From assembly GCF_000425725.1 (NCBI RefSeq), contig NZ_AUDZ01000014.1, positions 124,001 to 188,000 on the forward strand: a stretch of DNA of 64,000 bases, read 5' to 3'. The stretch is from Halomonas halocynthiae DSM 14573. Its GTDB lineage: Bacteria > Pseudomonadota > Gammaproteobacteria > Pseudomonadales > Halomonadaceae. A model generated the notes under the pieces. That model was not told where the DNA came from. It did not search any database and worked only from the letters and a program-made list of their open reading frames with translations. Made by a program: the position numbers and the translations under genes. Positions 34,364 through 44,333 of the stretch are shown one piece after another (within the stretch, counting starts at the first letter, position 1; each line of letters opens with the position of its first letter).

Positions 34364-37147
34364 ATGAGCACCGAATCCAACCTAGATACTCGCGACACAC
34401 TTGAGGTATCAGGCAAAAATTACCACTACCATAGCCTGTCGAAGGCTGCCAAGCAGCTAGGCAATATCGACCGGCTCCCCATGACGCTGAAGATTCTGCT
34501 AGAAAACCAACTGCGCTACATCGATGAAGAAAGCATTGAGCGCGCCGACCTTCAGGCCCTGGTCGACTGGCAAGAAAACGCCTCTTCCACGCAAGAAATC
34601 GGCTATCGCCCCGCCAGAGTACTCATGCAAGACTTCACTGGCGTACCTGGCGTCGTCGACCTAGCCTCTATGCGCGCAGCGGTCGAAGCACTCGGTGAGG
34701 ACCCCTCATGCATCAATCCGCTGTCACCCGTCGACCTGGTTATCGACCACTCCGTCATGGTCGACCACTTCGGCAGTAAAAACGCCTTTCGCGAGAACGT
34801 CGCCATTGAAATGCAGCGTAATGGTGAACGTTATGAGTTCCTGCGCTGGGGCCAGCAGGCATTTGACAACTTTCGTGTCGTACCGCCAGGCACGGGCATC
34901 TGTCACCAGGTCAACCTTGAATACCTAGGAAAAACGGTATGGACCAAGGAAGAAAACGGCCAGACATTCGCTTACCCCGACACCCTGGTTGGCACCGACT
35001 CCCATACCACCATGATCAACGGCCTCGGCGTGCTCGGCTGGGGCGTGGGCGGCATTGAAGCCGAAGCCGCCATGCTCGGCCAACCGGTATCTATGCTGAT
35101 TCCTGAGGTGGTTGGTTTTAAACTGACGGGCAAACTACGCGAAGGCATTACCGCCACGGACCTCGTTCTGACGGTCACTCAAATGCTGCGCAACCACGGC
35201 GTGGTAGGTAAGTTCGTAGAGTTCTATGGCGACGGCCTCGACGACCTACCATTGGCAGACCGTGCCACCATCGCCAACATGTCGCCGGAGTATGGGGCAA
35301 CCTGTGGTTTCTTCCCGGTTGATGATGAAACACTTTCCTACTTGCGACTGACTGGCCGAGATGACGAGCAGGTCGCACTGGTAGAGGCGTATACCAAGGC
35401 CCAAGGACTATGGCGTGAACCCGGCGCTGAGCCAATTTTCAGCGACGTGCTGCACTTAAACATGAACGATGTTGAGGCCAGCCTTGCCGGCCCTAAACGG
35501 CCCCAGGACCGTGTCGCACTGTCAGAGATGCAAACCACCTTCGAAAAACTTCTCAATAACGACGGTGCCGAAAGCCACAGCAAAACAACCGACTCAGATG
35601 TAAGACACGAGGCGTCAGAAGAGAAAGGTCGCCTTTTTTCTGAAGGAGGGCAAACCGCCGTCGGCGTTGAGAAAAGTTATGAGCGCCCTACCAGCCAGGA
35701 TGTCACCCTGGATAATGGCGCTACATTCAAGCTAAACCCCGGCGCCGTGGTGATCGCCGCGATTACTTCATGTACCAACACATCCAACCCCAGCGTCATG
35801 ATGGCTGCAGGCTTGTTGGCACGCAACGCGCTCAACAAAGGGCTAACCACCAAGCCATGGGTCAAGACCTCTCTGGCACCAGGCTCCAAAGTCGTTACCG
35901 ACTATCTAGCAGCCGCAGGCCTACAAGACGACCTCAACCAACTGGGCTTTGACCTAGTGGGTTATGGTTGCACCACCTGCATCGGCAACTCCGGCCCATT
36001 AGCTAAACCCATCGAAAAGGCCATTGTGGATGGTGATTTAACCGTCGCCTCGGTACTTTCCGGCAACCGCAACTTCGAAGGCCGCATTCATCCACTGAGC
36101 CAAACGAACTGGCTAGCGTCACCGCCGCTGGTAGTGGCTTACGCGTTGGCGGGCAATATGCGCCGGGATTTAACCCATGAGCCTATTGGCATAGGCAACG
36201 ATGGCCAGCCGGTTTACCTAAAAGATATCTGGCCCAGCCAGGCTGAGGTTGCTAAGGCCGTCGAGCTGGTCAACACCAAGATGTTCCGCAAAGAATATGC
36301 CGAGGTGTTTGACGGCGATGAGACCTGGCAGGCCATTAACGTCCCCGATAGTAAAGTCTACGAATGGTCAGACGAGTCCACCTATATCCAGCACCCCCCA
36401 TTTTTCACTGGCATGGGGAAAACGCCGGATAGCGTAGAGGATGTCAAAGACGCTCGAGTGCTTGCCCTGTTGGGCGACTCAGTAACCACCGACCATATCT
36501 CACCGGCTGGCTCCATCAAACCTGACAGCCCCGCTGGGCGCTACCTGCAAGAACATGGCGTCAAGCCAATTGACTTCAATAGCTACGGTTCACGTCGTGG
36601 TAACCATGAAGTCATGATGCGCGGCACTTTCGCCAACGTGCGTATCAGAAATGAAATTCTTGATGACGTGGAAGGTGGCGAAACACGTCACATCCCTTCT
36701 GGGGAACAAATGGCGATTTACGACGCTGCCATGCGTTACAAAGAGGAAAATACTCCCTTGGTGGTAATTGCCGGCAAGGAGTACGGTAGCGGCTCAAGCC
36801 GTGACTGGGCCGCCAAAGGTACGCTATTACTCGGCGTGCGTGCCATCATTGCCGAATCCTACGAGCGTATCCACCGTTCTAACCTAATCGGCATGGGTGT
36901 CGTGCCACTACAGTTTACGAATGGTGACAACCGCAAGAGCCTAGGACTGACTGGCGACGAACAGGTCTCCATCGAGGGGCTGTCCAAACTGACGCCTGGT
37001 GGCAAAGTCAAAGTGCTCATCAAGAGTGATAAAGGAGAGCAGCGTATCGAAGCGCTATGCCGTATCGATACCGCCAACGAACTGGAGTACTACCGTCACG
37101 GCGGCATCCTGCACTATGTGCTGCGCAAGATGATTGGCGCTGTCTGA
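34364..37147 (+). CDS. acnA: Aconitate hydratase A
   Basis: A 927-residue [4Fe-4S] enzyme isomerising citrate to isocitrate in the TCA cycle; the AcnA/IRP type. Cluster cysteines are in ITSCTNTSNPSVM and GYGCTTCIGNSGPL. Other hallmarks are DFTGVPGVVDLASMR, LVGTDSHTTMINGLGVLGWGVGGIEAEA, LSGNRNFEGRIHP, LLGDSVTTDHISPAGSI, and GSGSSRDWAAKGTLLLGV. ATG at 34364 follows AGGAGG; an in-frame start at 34340 is less likely. A hydrophilic insertion of about 30 residues (398-430) precedes the second-domain region, which makes it slightly longer than E. coli AcnA. It is monocistronic. Confidence 0.97.
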   Translation: MSTESNLDTRDTLEVSGKNYHYHSLSKAAKQLGNIDRLPMTLKILLENQLRYIDEESIERADLQALVDWQENASSTQEIGYRPARVLMQDFTGVPGVVDLASMRAAVEALGEDPSCINPLSPVDLVIDHSVMVDHFGSKNAFRENVAIEMQRNGERYEFLRWGQQAFDNFRVVPPGTGICHQVNLEYLGKTVWTKEENGQTFAYPDTLVGTDSHTTMINGLGVLGWGVGGIEAEAAMLGQPVSMLIPEVVGFKLTGKLREGITATDLVLTVTQMLRNHGVVGKFVEFYGDGLDDLPLADRATIANMSPEYGATCGFFPVDDETLSYLRLTGRDDEQVALVEAYTKAQGLWREPGAEPIFSDVLHLNMNDVEASLAGPKRPQDRVALSEMQTTFEKLLNNDGAESHSKTTDSDVRHEASEEKGRLFSEGGQTAVGVEKSYERPTSQDVTLDNGATFKLNPGAVVIAAITSCTNTSNPSVMMAAGLLARNALNKGLTTKPWVKTSLAPGSKVVTDYLAAAGLQDDLNQLGFDLVGYGCTTCIGNSGPLAKPIEKAIVDGDLTVASVLSGNRNFEGRIHPLSQTNWLASPPLVVAYALAGNMRRDLTHEPIGIGNDGQPVYLKDIWPSQAEVAKAVELVNTKMFRKEYAEVFDGDETWQAINVPDSKVYEWSDESTYIQHPPFFTGMGKTPDSVEDVKDARVLALLGDSVTTDHISPAGSIKPDSPAGRYLQEHGVKPIDFNSYGSRRGNHEVMMRGTFANVRIRNEILDDVEGGETRHIPSGEQMAIYDAAMRYKEENTPLVVIAGKEYGSGSSRDWAAKGTLLLGVRAIIAESYERIHRSNLIGMGVVPLQFTNGDNRKSLGLTGDEQVSIEGLSKLTPGGKVKVLIKSDKGEQRIEALCRIDTANELEYYRHGGILHYVLRKMIGAV

Positions 37148-37170
37148 GTCTGAGCCTGCTCCTAACCAAC

Positions 37171-37208
37171 AAAACGCCCTGTCGACTCCATCGGCAGGGC
37201 GTTTTTTT
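37171..37208. terminator. Terminator between acnA and the malic enzyme gene
   Basis: AAAACGCCCTG and CAGGGCGTTTT form an 11-bp stem, extended inside by a short second stem, then a run of Ts. It lies between convergent genes and may act in both directions. Confidence 0.85.
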
Positions 37209-37231
37209 ACAGCCGCGTCAACAACACTTAC

Positions 37232-38917
37232 TTAGAATGCTCGGCGGCGATAAGTCCGGTAACTTGGCTTCCAGCTGTTGCGCTCAATAGCATCACGCAA
37301 CTCATGTCCACTAGTTTTGAGTGCCACTCCTTCCTGCTCAGCCTGAGCGGCAACCTCAAAGGCAATCGATGCTGACAGCGCTCGAATATCTTGTAGCGGT
37401 GGAAGCAGTGCACCACCCGCCACGTCAGGCTTAAGAATCGGTGCCTCTCGAGCCAATGCACGAGACGCCGACATTAGCATAGCATCGGTGACTCGGCTCG
37501 CGCCGGAGGCAATCACCCCAAGGCCAATACCAGGGAAAATATAGGCGTTATTGCACTGAGCAATGGGGTAACATTTACCGTCATATTCCACTGGCTCAAA
37601 GGGGCTACCAGTAGCGATCATTGCTTGACCGTCTGTCCAACGAATCACATCCTCTGGTATAGCTTCAGCACGCGATGTCGGATTAGACAACGGCATTACC
37701 AGCGGGGATGCACAGCCATCATGCATTGTGCGAATGACATCTTCAGTAAAGATACCGTGCTGGCCACATACGCCAAGCAAGACACTGGGCTTGACCTGCT
37801 TAACAACGTCTAGAAGCGTCTGGCCGTCCCAGTCACTCACCAGCTCAGGCGCATGGGCCAGCTTGCGCTGAAAATCATATAGCCAGCTCTGCTCACTGGT
37901 CACCAGGCCTTCACGGTCGACCATGTAAACACGCTCTCGCGCTTGCGCCTCAGTCAAGCCTTCCGCCTGCATCGCCACCACTACCTGCTCAGCAATACCA
38001 CAGCCCGCAGAACCCGCGCCAACAAACACCACGCGCTGATTCGCCATCGTTTCACCACGCGCCTGACACGCAGCCATCAATGTGCCGACACACACTGCAG
38101 CAGTACCCTGAATATCATCATTAAAACAGCACAGCTCATCACGGTAGCGCTCAAGCAGCGGCATCGCATTGGCCTGAGCGAAGTCCTCGAACTGCAGCAG
38201 TACTCGCGGCCAGCGTCGCTTAATGGCAGCAATGAACTCATCCACAAACGCATCATAGTCTTCCTGAGGCACTCGCGGATGGCGCCAACCCATATACATC
38301 GGGTCATCAAGCAGCGTCTGATTATTGGTTCCAACATCCAAGGTAATTGGCAATGTATACGCTGGGCTGATACCACCGCAGGCGGTATACAGTGCCAGCT
38401 TGCCTATGGGGATTCCCATTCCCCCGATACCCTGATCTCCTAGACCCAAAATACGCTCACCATCAGTTACGACAATCACTTTTACATTATCTTTGGTGGC
38501 ACTGTGCAGAATATCGTCCATGCGTTCTCGGTCTGCATAGGAAATAAACAGCCCACGGTGATTGCGGTAAATATTCGAGAATTCCTCACAGGCCTGGCCA
38601 ACCGTCGGTGTATAGATAACCGGCAGCATCTCTTCAAGATGCTGGGAAACCAGCCGATAATAAAGCGTCTCGTTGTCGTCCTGAATGGCACGCAAGTAAA
38701 TATGACGGTCAAGCGCCGTCTGGCATTGCTGATACTGGCGGTAAACGCGCTCCAGTTGCTCTTCAATGGTTTCAACTGTCTGCGGCAGCAACCCAACCAG
38801 ATTGAACTCTAGACGCTCTTCAACAGTAAAAGCACTGCCTTTATTGAGCAACGGCATTTCAAGTAGTGCTGGCCCAGCATAGGGAACGTAGAGAGGACGC
38901 TTAGGATCGATAGCCAT
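37232..38917 (-). CDS. maeA: NAD-dependent malic enzyme
   Basis: A 561-residue oxidative decarboxylase, malate to pyruvate + CO2 + NADH. The family hallmarks are [38 protein letters not shown] (substrate/metal site with NDDIQGTA), the Rossmann fold [19 protein letters not shown] and [15 protein letters not shown]. MaeA/SfcA length is about 560, unlike the longer NADP enzyme MaeB, and no phosphotransacetylase domain is present. The start [18 protein letters not shown] is preceded by AGGAA at 10 nt. It is transcribed toward acnA's terminator. The cofactor preference is inferred from family type. Confidence 0.92.
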   Translation of the reverse strand: MAIDPKRPLYVPYAGPALLEMPLLNKGSAFTVEERLEFNLVGLLPQTVETIEEQLERVYRQYQQCQTALDRHIYLRAIQDDNETLYYRLVSQHLEEMLPVIYTPTVGQACEEFSNIYRNHRGLFISYADRERMDDILHSATKDNVKVIVVTDGERILGLGDQGIGGMGIPIGKLALYTACGGISPAYTLPITLDVGTNNQTLLDDPMYMGWRHPRVPQEDYDAFVDEFIAAIKRRWPRVLLQFEDFAQANAMPLLERYRDELCCFNDDIQGTAAVCVGTLMAACQARGETMANQRVVFVGAGSAGCGIAEQVVVAMQAEGLTEAQARERVYMVDREGLVTSEQSWLYDFQRKLAHAPELVSDWDGQTLLDVVKQVKPSVLLGVCGQHGIFTEDVIRTMHDGCASPLVMPLSNPTSRAEAIPEDVIRWTDGQAMIATGSPFEPVEYDGKCYPIAQCNNAYIFPGIGLGVIASGASRVTDAMLMSASRALAREAPILKPDVAGGALLPPLQDIRALSASIAFEVAAQAEQEGVALKTSGHELRDAIERNSWKPSYRTYRRRAF

Positions 38918-39035
38918 TGTTTTTTTATTCCTGTGTCTAAGTGTTGCGGACCAAGGCAACTATTGTATACGAAAACCATACTCTAACACGCCAGCACACA
39001 ACGTATAGTGACAGCCAGGCTAGCGCTTACCTGCC

Positions 39036-40067
39036 TCATAGATCACTGAAACGCCCTAGGCCCACAGCTTGACGTAATTTCTCCATAGTCGGGCCGGCTT
39101 CATCACGAGCACGTTGCGCACCTGACTGAAGAACTTGCTCGATATAGCCTGGGTCTTCCATCAGCGCGTTATAACGTTCGCGCGGCTCGCGCAAGTGCGT
39201 GTTGAGCACCTCAAACAAACGATCCTTAGCGGCTCCCCAGCCAATGCCGTTTTCATATTCACGGCGCATATCCGCTCGCTGCTCTGCATCAACAAACGCT
39301 GAGTATATTTGAAACAACGTGCAGCTATCCGCATCTTTAGGCTCGCCGGGCTCTAGCGAATTAGTTTTAATCTTGCGCACCAGCTTGAGCAGCTTTTTCT
39401 CACTAACAAACAACGGGATAGTATTGTCGTAACTTTTGGACATCTTGCGCCCATCTAGGCCACTAAGCACTTGGGTTTGCTCATCCACTACAGCTTCGGG
39501 AAGTGTGAAGTACTGGCTCTTGAATAAATGATTGAAGCGCCCAGCGATATCGCGCGCCATTTCAATGTGCTGAACCTGGTCACGCCCTACCGGCACTTTA
39601 TTGGCGTTGAACATCAAAATATCTGCCGCCATCAGTACAGGATAGCCAAACAACCCCATGGTGACCCCTTTGTCAGGGTCCTGATTGCCGGCCCTTTCAT
39701 TTTCAGCGACCGATGCCTTGTACGCGTGGGCGCGATTCATCAGCCCTTTGGCACAAACACAAGACAACATCCAAGTCAGCTCAGGAATTTCAGGGATATC
39801 TGACTGCCGATAAAATATCGCGTTGTCAGTATCTAGGCCCAGCGCCAACCAAGTTGCCGCAATCTCTAGACGTGACTCTCTGACCCGCTGAGGGTCCTGG
39901 CACTTGATCAACGCATGAAAATCAGCAAGAAAATAATAGGACTGCACACTAGGGTCTTGGCTAGCCTGGATCGCAGGGCGAATCGCACCGACATAGTTGC
40001 CCAAATGAGGTGTGCCAGTTGTCGTAATACCCGTGAGCACACGGGACGTAACAGATGATGCAGTCAT
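39036..40067 (-). CDS. trpS: Tryptophan-tRNA ligase
   Basis: A 343-residue class I synthetase. The HIGH-like motif is in TTGTPHLGNYVGAIRPAI (residues 15-32), and GRKMSKSYDNTIP is the KMSKS loop. ADFHALIK, DIPEIPELTWMLSCV and GYPVLMAADILMFNAN complete the active site. ATG at 40067 is chosen by homology, since the upstream AGGG is 14 nt away and weak. It lies 84 bp downstream of the thioesterase gene on the same strand, possibly cotranscribed, and 118 bp upstream of maeA. Length and motif spacing are normal for the gammaproteobacterial enzyme. Confidence 0.96.
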   Translation of the reverse strand: MTASSVTSRVLTGITTTGTPHLGNYVGAIRPAIQASQDPSVQSYYFLADFHALIKCQDPQRVRESRLEIAATWLALGLDTDNAIFYRQSDIPEIPELTWMLSCVCAKGLMNRAHAYKASVAENERAGNQDPDKGVTMGLFGYPVLMAADILMFNANKVPVGRDQVQHIEMARDIAGRFNHLFKSQYFTLPEAVVDEQTQVLSGLDGRKMSKSYDNTIPLFVSEKKLLKLVRKIKTNSLEPGEPKDADSCTLFQIYSAFVDAEQRADMRREYENGIGWGAAKDRLFEVLNTHLREPRERYNALMEDPGYIEQVLQSGAQRARDEAGPTMEKLRQAVGLGRFSDL

Positions 40068-40151
40068 AACAGCGAAACCCTGACGGACGTTAGAATAACC
40101 AATATGGTACCCCGCCACCCAAGCCAAGGCGAACACGGTCTCAAGACAAAG

Positions 40152-40586
40152 TTATTCGTTCACCAGAGCGGATCCATAGCATTGCGTAAACTCAGCAGGC
40201 AAACGCCGAGGCCGCCCACTGGAAAGCGCAATGCAAGCAAAACGGGTACGTGCCCGCAGCAGAACACGCCCATCAGCTGGCCGTAATAGCTGAAACCGCC
40301 GAGTCAACGTGAACCGAGCATCACAGGCGACAATCCAAGTGGCCAGCTGCAACCGGTCGCCCTCAAAGGCTGGAGCCAAATAGTCCAGCTCATGGCGATG
40401 CACCACCATCGCACGGTCCAACTTGCGGTAGTGGGTCAAATTCAGTCCCAGTTCTGAGGAGTGCTCCCAGCTCACCTGCTCAACCCAGCGGAGATACTCA
40501 GCATTGTTGACATGGCCAAAGTGGTCAATAGCCGACGCCTCAACCACTAGGTCAATCACAAAGGGAGAAGGCAGATCCCAATACAT
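40152..40586 (-). CDS. YbgC-like acyl-CoA thioesterase (hot-dog fold)
   Basis: A 144-residue 4-hydroxybenzoyl-CoA thioesterase family member. DHFGHVNNAEYLRWVEQVSW (residues 21-40) carries the catalytic Asp21 in the usual HxN...Yxxw pattern. RLQLATWIVACDARFTLTRR and LLRARTRFACIAL form the hot-dog sheet. It would hydrolyse an acyl-CoA or acyl-ACP in the cytosol; the exact substrate cannot be told. AAGGAGAG precedes the ATG. It lies between rlmI and trpS, and no tol-pal genes are nearby, so it is not the tol-linked ybgC itself. Confidence 0.85.
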   Translation of the reverse strand: MYWDLPSPFVIDLVVEASAIDHFGHVNNAEYLRWVEQVSWEHSSELGLNLTHYRKLDRAMVVHRHELDYLAPAFEGDRLQLATWIVACDARFTLTRRFQLLRPADGRVLLRARTRFACIALSSGRPRRLPAEFTQCYGSALVNE

Positions 40587-40653
40587 GAAAGCAACTCTCC
40601 TTTTTCTCCAAGCTCAGAACTGGCCTATTTCACGCCTTAATATCTGATGAATA

Positions 40654-41847
40654 TCAGTCGCGGAAAACTCTCACGCCCAACGCTTTAAGATAAGCTGTTT
40701 CTGGAATCGCTGGGTGAACCGGATGATCCGGCCCTTGGTAGCCCTGAAACAGCAGCTGAGCATGACGATCCTGATGGCGAGCAGCACCACGCACCACATC
40801 AACCAGCTTTTCCTGAGACAGGTGCATGGAGCAGGACGCTGACAATAACAGACCATCACGACCCAGCAAACGCATCGCTTCACGGTTCAGCTTACTATAG
40901 GCACGCTCGCCCGCTGGGATGTCTTTACGTTTCTTGATAAAGGCCGGCGGGTCAACAACTACCACATCAAACTCTTCGCCTTCTGCCTTAAGCGCAGCCA
41001 GAACCTCGAAGGCATCCCCCTGGCTAACCGACACCTGTGCTTCCACCCCGTTAAGCGCGGCATTAGCAGCCACCTGGTCCAACGCCTTGGCACTGGAGTC
41101 CACACAAAGAACTTCACGAGCACCATTGGCAGCAGCCTGCACACCCCAACCACCAATGTAGCTGAATACGTCTAACACGCGCTTGCCGGCCACTAAGCCA
41201 TTGAGCCAAGCTCGGTTGGCACGGTGATCATAGAACCAGCCTGTCTTCTGACCACTCAGCAACGGCGCACAGAAACGCACACCATTCTCTTCCAGCAACA
41301 CCTGCTCGGGCAATTCACCCTTCACCACCTCGACACCCAGCTCCAGACCTTCTTGGCGGCGGCCCCCGGTGTCATTACGCAGCACTACACAGCTGGGTGA
41401 GACAACTTTGTCCAGCGCATCCAGCAGCGGCTCTAACAGAGCGTGCATACCCGCAGTATTTAGCTGCAAAACCAGCACATCATCGTAACGATCAATGATC
41501 AAACCTGGCAGCAAATCACCTTCGCCATTCACCAGTCGATAAAATGGCTTGTCGAAAAAACGCTGACGCAACGACAAGGCTTGCTTCAAGCGGTGTACCA
41601 GTAAGGAGCGGTCAAGCATCATGGCCGGATCACGGGAAACAAGACGCGCACAAATCAGCGATTGACCGTTAACATAGGCAACACCCATGGGCCGGCCGTT
41701 GGCCGCCTCCACAACCACTTGCTCGCCCGGCACAAAGTTCTTGAGCGGCGTCACGGCAATATCAATTTCATTAGAATAAAGCCACAGATGACCGTGTTTC
41801 AGGCGACGGTCGGCGTCTTTTTTCAAGCGTAGGGTGCGTTGGGTCAT
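40654..41847 (-). CDS. rlmI: 23S rRNA (cytosine(1962)-C5)-methyltransferase
   Basis: A 397-residue PUA-domain SAM methyltransferase. The N-terminal PUA domain runs over about residues 1-75 (LRLKKDADRRLKHGHLWLYS). An EEHEE/linker follows, then a Rossmann fold with RVLDVFSYIGGWGVQAAANG and motif IV VVVDPPAFIKKRKD. The C-terminal LLLSASCSMHLSQE carries the conserved Cys, as in RlmI. It is placed by that architecture. ATG at 41847 has only a weak ribosome site (GAGACC), and a longer reading from 41895 is possible. mutM lies 78 bp upstream and the thioesterase gene 67 bp downstream. Confidence 0.9.
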   Translation of the reverse strand: MTQRTLRLKKDADRRLKHGHLWLYSNEIDIAVTPLKNFVPGEQVVVEAANGRPMGVAYVNGQSLICARLVSRDPAMMLDRSLLVHRLKQALSLRQRFFDKPFYRLVNGEGDLLPGLIIDRYDDVLVLQLNTAGMHALLEPLLDALDKVVSPSCVVLRNDTGGRRQEGLELGVEVVKGELPEQVLLEENGVRFCAPLLSGQKTGWFYDHRANRAWLNGLVAGKRVLDVFSYIGGWGVQAAANGAREVLCVDSSAKALDQVAANAALNGVEAQVSVSQGDAFEVLAALKAEGEEFDVVVVDPPAFIKKRKDIPAGERAYSKLNREAMRLLGRDGLLLSASCSMHLSQEKLVDVVRGAARHQDRHAQLLFQGYQGPDHPVHPAIPETAYLKALGVRVFRD

Positions 41848-41925
41848 GATAGGTCTCGCAAATTCATTGGAGCAGTTAGCGCGGGGTTTCATCATTACTG
41901 ACGTCAGTACCGCAATCGCTGCTGT

Positions 41926-42744
41926 TCAAGTCTGGCATTCGCCACAGTAAACACTGGCCCGCTGACCCAGCGTCACAAGTCGTAGCTCGGCGCCGCACTG
42001 CCGGCAGGGCTGGCCATCTCGACCATAAACATTAAGCTGCTGGGAAAAATAGCCTGGCTCGCCAGTACCGCTAACAAAATCACGCAGAGTAGTACCACCT
42101 TGCGTAATCGCTGCAGCCAGTACATCACGAATCGCCTCAGCCAACGCCATATAACGCTCTCGGGACACGCGCCCAGCCGCACGACGCGGGTCAATGCCAG
42201 CCAGAAACAAGGCTTCTGCGGCATAAATATTGCCCACGCCGACCACTACCGCATTATCCATAACGAACGGCTTGACCGCTCGCTTCCGACCTCGCGACAG
42301 CGCATAAAGCCGCTCGCCATCGAAAACATCAGACAGCGGTTCAGGACCAAGACGTGCCAGCCGACGGTCCGTACTAATATCACCCTCAAGCCAATCAACA
42401 AAACCAAAACGTCGCGGGTCGTGATAACGCAATATCATGCCATTATCCAGCACCAAATCGACATGGTCGTGTTTTTTCGGCAGCTCACCAAGTTGTGCGA
42501 TTCGCAAACTGCCCGACATACCAAGATGCCATAATAAAGCACCTTGGCGCGCCACCGGTATGAGTAGATATTTGGCGCGCCGAGTGATGTCACCCAGACG
42601 AGCGCCAACTAATCGGTCACTCAAATCTTCAGGCACCGGTACGCGCAAGCGCGACTGACGCACCAACACCTCACGCACTTCGCGCCCTTCTACATAGGGC
42701 GCGATACCACGGCGGGTGGTTTCGACTTCAGGTAATTCAGGCAT
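41926..42744 (-). CDS. mutM: Formamidopyrimidine-DNA glycosylase
   Basis: A 272-residue bifunctional glycosylase/AP lyase that removes 8-oxoguanine and FaPy. The N-terminal catalytic [12 protein letters not shown] (Pro2 nucleophile, Glu3) is intact, followed by [13 protein letters not shown] (Met/Arg wedge region), the H2TH helix [19 protein letters not shown] with the phosphate-binding Asn, and the C-terminal zinc finger [21 protein letters not shown]. It lies downstream of rpmBG, as in many proteobacteria. The N-terminus PELPEV is exactly at the ATG at 42744, so the start is certain. Confidence 0.98.
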   Translation of the reverse strand: MPELPEVETTRRGIAPYVEGREVREVLVRQSRLRVPVPEDLSDRLVGARLGDITRRAKYLLIPVARQGALLWHLGMSGSLRIAQLGELPKKHDHVDLVLDNGMILRYHDPRRFGFVDWLEGDISTDRRLARLGPEPLSDVFDGERLYALSRGRKRAVKPFVMDNAVVVGVGNIYAAEALFLAGIDPRRAAGRVSRERYMALAEAIRDVLAAAITQGGTTLRDFVSGTGEPGYFSQQLNVYGRDGQPCRQCGAELRLVTLGQRASVYCGECQT

Positions 42745-42781
42745 TGAGGCACGCCAAACAAAGGAGGTACGGCTCCAGACG

Positions 42782-42810
42782 CAAGAACCCGACCAATGGC
42801 CGGGTTCTTG
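42782..42810. terminator. Possible hairpin after rpmG
   Basis: CAAGAACCCG and CGGGTTCTTG form a 10-bp stem with a 9-nt loop. No T-run follows on either strand, so intrinsic termination is uncertain; it may stabilise the rpmBG message. Confidence 0.45.
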
Positions 42811-42860
42811 AGCAGGCAGAACCTGCGGCAGAAGCGATCCAAGCTACCGCAAAGAGCGGT

Positions 42861-43016
42861 TTACTTGATTTTGGCTTCCTTGTACATCACATGCTTACGC
42901 ACTACCGGATCATACTTCTTAAATTCCAACTTATCCGGAGTGTTTTGCTTGTTCTTGTCGGTGGTATAAAAGTGGCCTGTACCGGCACTAGACACCAACT
43001 TAATCTTGTCACGCAT
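42861..43016 (-). CDS. rpmG: 50S ribosomal protein L33
   Basis: A 51-residue ribosomal protein. It reads [20 protein letters not shown], then [20 protein letters not shown] and [11 protein letters not shown], which is the full L33 length. The CxxC zinc ribbons are replaced, so it is the zinc-free (C-) form found in E. coli. AGGGAGAAG stands before the ATG. It is 23 nt after rpmB, forming the standard rpmB-rpmG pair. Confidence 0.97.
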   Translation of the reverse strand: MRDKIKLVSSAGTGHFYTTDKNKQNTPDKLEFKKYDPVVRKHVMYKEAKIK

Positions 43017-43039
43017 GAGTCTTCTCCCTGAACGAATGC

Positions 43040-43276
43040 TTAGACTTTTTCGCCACGCTTGCGAAGGTCGCTGAGCACTGCATCAATGCCCTTCTTATCA
43101 ATGACCCGCATTCCCTTAGAAGAAACGCGCAGCTTGACGAAGCGATTCTCTGACTCCACCCAGAAACGATGCTGGTGAAGGTTCGGCAAGAAACGACGAC
43201 GCGTCTTGCGCTGGGAGTGTGAAACGTTATTACCAGTTACCGGGCGCTTGCCGGTAACCTGACATACTTTGGACAT
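43040..43276 (-). CDS. rpmB: 50S ribosomal protein L28
   Basis: A 78-residue ribosomal protein with [39 protein letters not shown] and [23 protein letters not shown] at 43276 follows GAGG; the in-frame start four codons earlier is rejected. The probable promoter overlaps the end of radC. Confidence 0.98.
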   Translation of the reverse strand: MSKVCQVTGKRPVTGNNVSHSQRKTRRRFLPNLHQHRFWVESENRFVKLRVSSKGMRVIDKKGIDAVLSDLRKRGEKV

Positions 43277-43429
43277 GAGAGCCTCCAACCGCTTGGCCAG
43301 GTATCGCTACCTGCTAGTGTTCAAAACCTGTCGGGCAAACCGGGGCAATCCCGCGTAATTTGACCCAAGGGAATTCAAAGGCTGCACTTTATACCAGAGA
43401 CGGCCGGGCCTGACAAGCAATCGTGCGGT

Positions 43430-43438
43430 ATTATAGCA
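43430..43438 (-). promoter_or_regulatory. Extended -10 promoter of rpmBG
   Basis: TGC plus TATAAT on the minus strand is a perfect extended -10. It overlaps the radC stop codon, and the predicted leader is about 145 nt. The -35 is weak. Confidence 0.5.
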
Positions 43439-44105
43439 GGCCTCGCTCTGCAAAAGACACCACTTCACCATCACCAATGACAAAGTGATCCAACACTCGG
43501 ATATCAAATAGCCCCAACGCGTCTTTCAATCGGTCGGTAATTCGTCGATCCGCATCACTTGGTTCAGCCACACCAGAAGGGTGATTGTGTGCAAAAATTA
43601 TCGCACCCGCTCCAAGGTCCAGCGCCCGACGCACCACCTCACGGGGATATACCGATGCGCTATCTAGCGTACCGCGAAACAGCGACTCAAAACGCAACAC
43701 ATGATGCTGAGTATCCAGAAACAGGGCCGCAAATTCCTCATGCCCCAAATGCCGAAGCCGAGATGCCAAATAAGCACGCACCAACGCTGGCGACGTTAGC
43801 GCGTCACCCCGCGCCAGCTGACAGGCCAGATGACGGCGCGACATCTCTAACACGGCCTGCAGCTGCACATAGGTCGCCTCTCCAATTCCATGAGCCGCAC
43901 AAAAGCGCTTACGACTGGCCTCCAGCAACCCTCTGAGACTCTCAAAATCAAGCAATAAATCCCGAGCCAGATCCACGGCTGAACGCCCTTTCACCCCCAC
44001 ACGCAGAAAGATCGCCAGCAACTCAGCATCTGATAACGCCTCAGCCCCTAACGACAACAGCTTCTCCCGTGGGCGCTCGCCCTCCGGCCAGTCTCGTATC
44101 GACAT
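43431..44105 (-). CDS. radC: JAMM-domain protein RadC
   Basis: A 224-residue protein with an N-terminal helix-hairpin-helix region ([20 protein letters not shown], then [20 protein letters not shown]) and a C-terminal JAMM metalloprotease-like domain with HNHPSG in [16 protein letters not shown]. The JAMM metal ligands His, His and Asp are all present, and the catalytic Glu is in the preceding segment. Its function is debated; it is named for a radiation phenotype later attributed to recG. The ATG at 44105 follows a double AAGGAGG site within a tandem repeat. It is divergent from coaBC, as in most gammaproteobacteria. Confidence 0.93.
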   Translation of the reverse strand: MSIRDWPEGERPREKLLSLGAEALSDAELLAIFLRVGVKGRSAVDLARDLLLDFESLRGLLEASRKRFCAAHGIGEATYVQLQAVLEMSRRHLACQLARGDALTSPALVRAYLASRLRHLGHEEFAALFLDTQHHVLRFESLFRGTLDSASVYPREVVRRALDLGAGAIIFAHNHPSGVAEPSDADRRITDRLKDALGLFDIRVLDHFVIGDGEVVSFAERGLL

Positions 44106-44110
44106 TCTCA

Positions 44111-44145
44111 GCCTCCTTGCCTCCTTGCCGCTTTGCCGCTTTGCC
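44111..44145 (-). repeat. Octanucleotide tandem repeat carrying the radC Shine-Dalgarno
   Basis: In plus-strand form the tract is GCCTCCTT twice, GCCGCTTT twice, then GCC. On the radC strand this makes two AAGGAGG copies 8 bp apart, the nearer one 6-7 nt before the ATG. Slippage would change spacing or number of ribosome sites. Confidence 0.75.
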
Positions 44146-44333
44146 GTCCCAGCAATAGCGCAACACCATATCCCACCTACAGTGTAGACAGCTCTCGTAA
44201 CAACGCGTGGCAATGGCTAAACAACAAGGTACCAGCAAGATTGGGCATCGTGCCCCGCTTCCAACGGGAGCCGCTACGCAAGACCCACACCAAATGGTAA
44301 GGTAGGCGCTTTGAATTGCTTCCGGATATTGCC

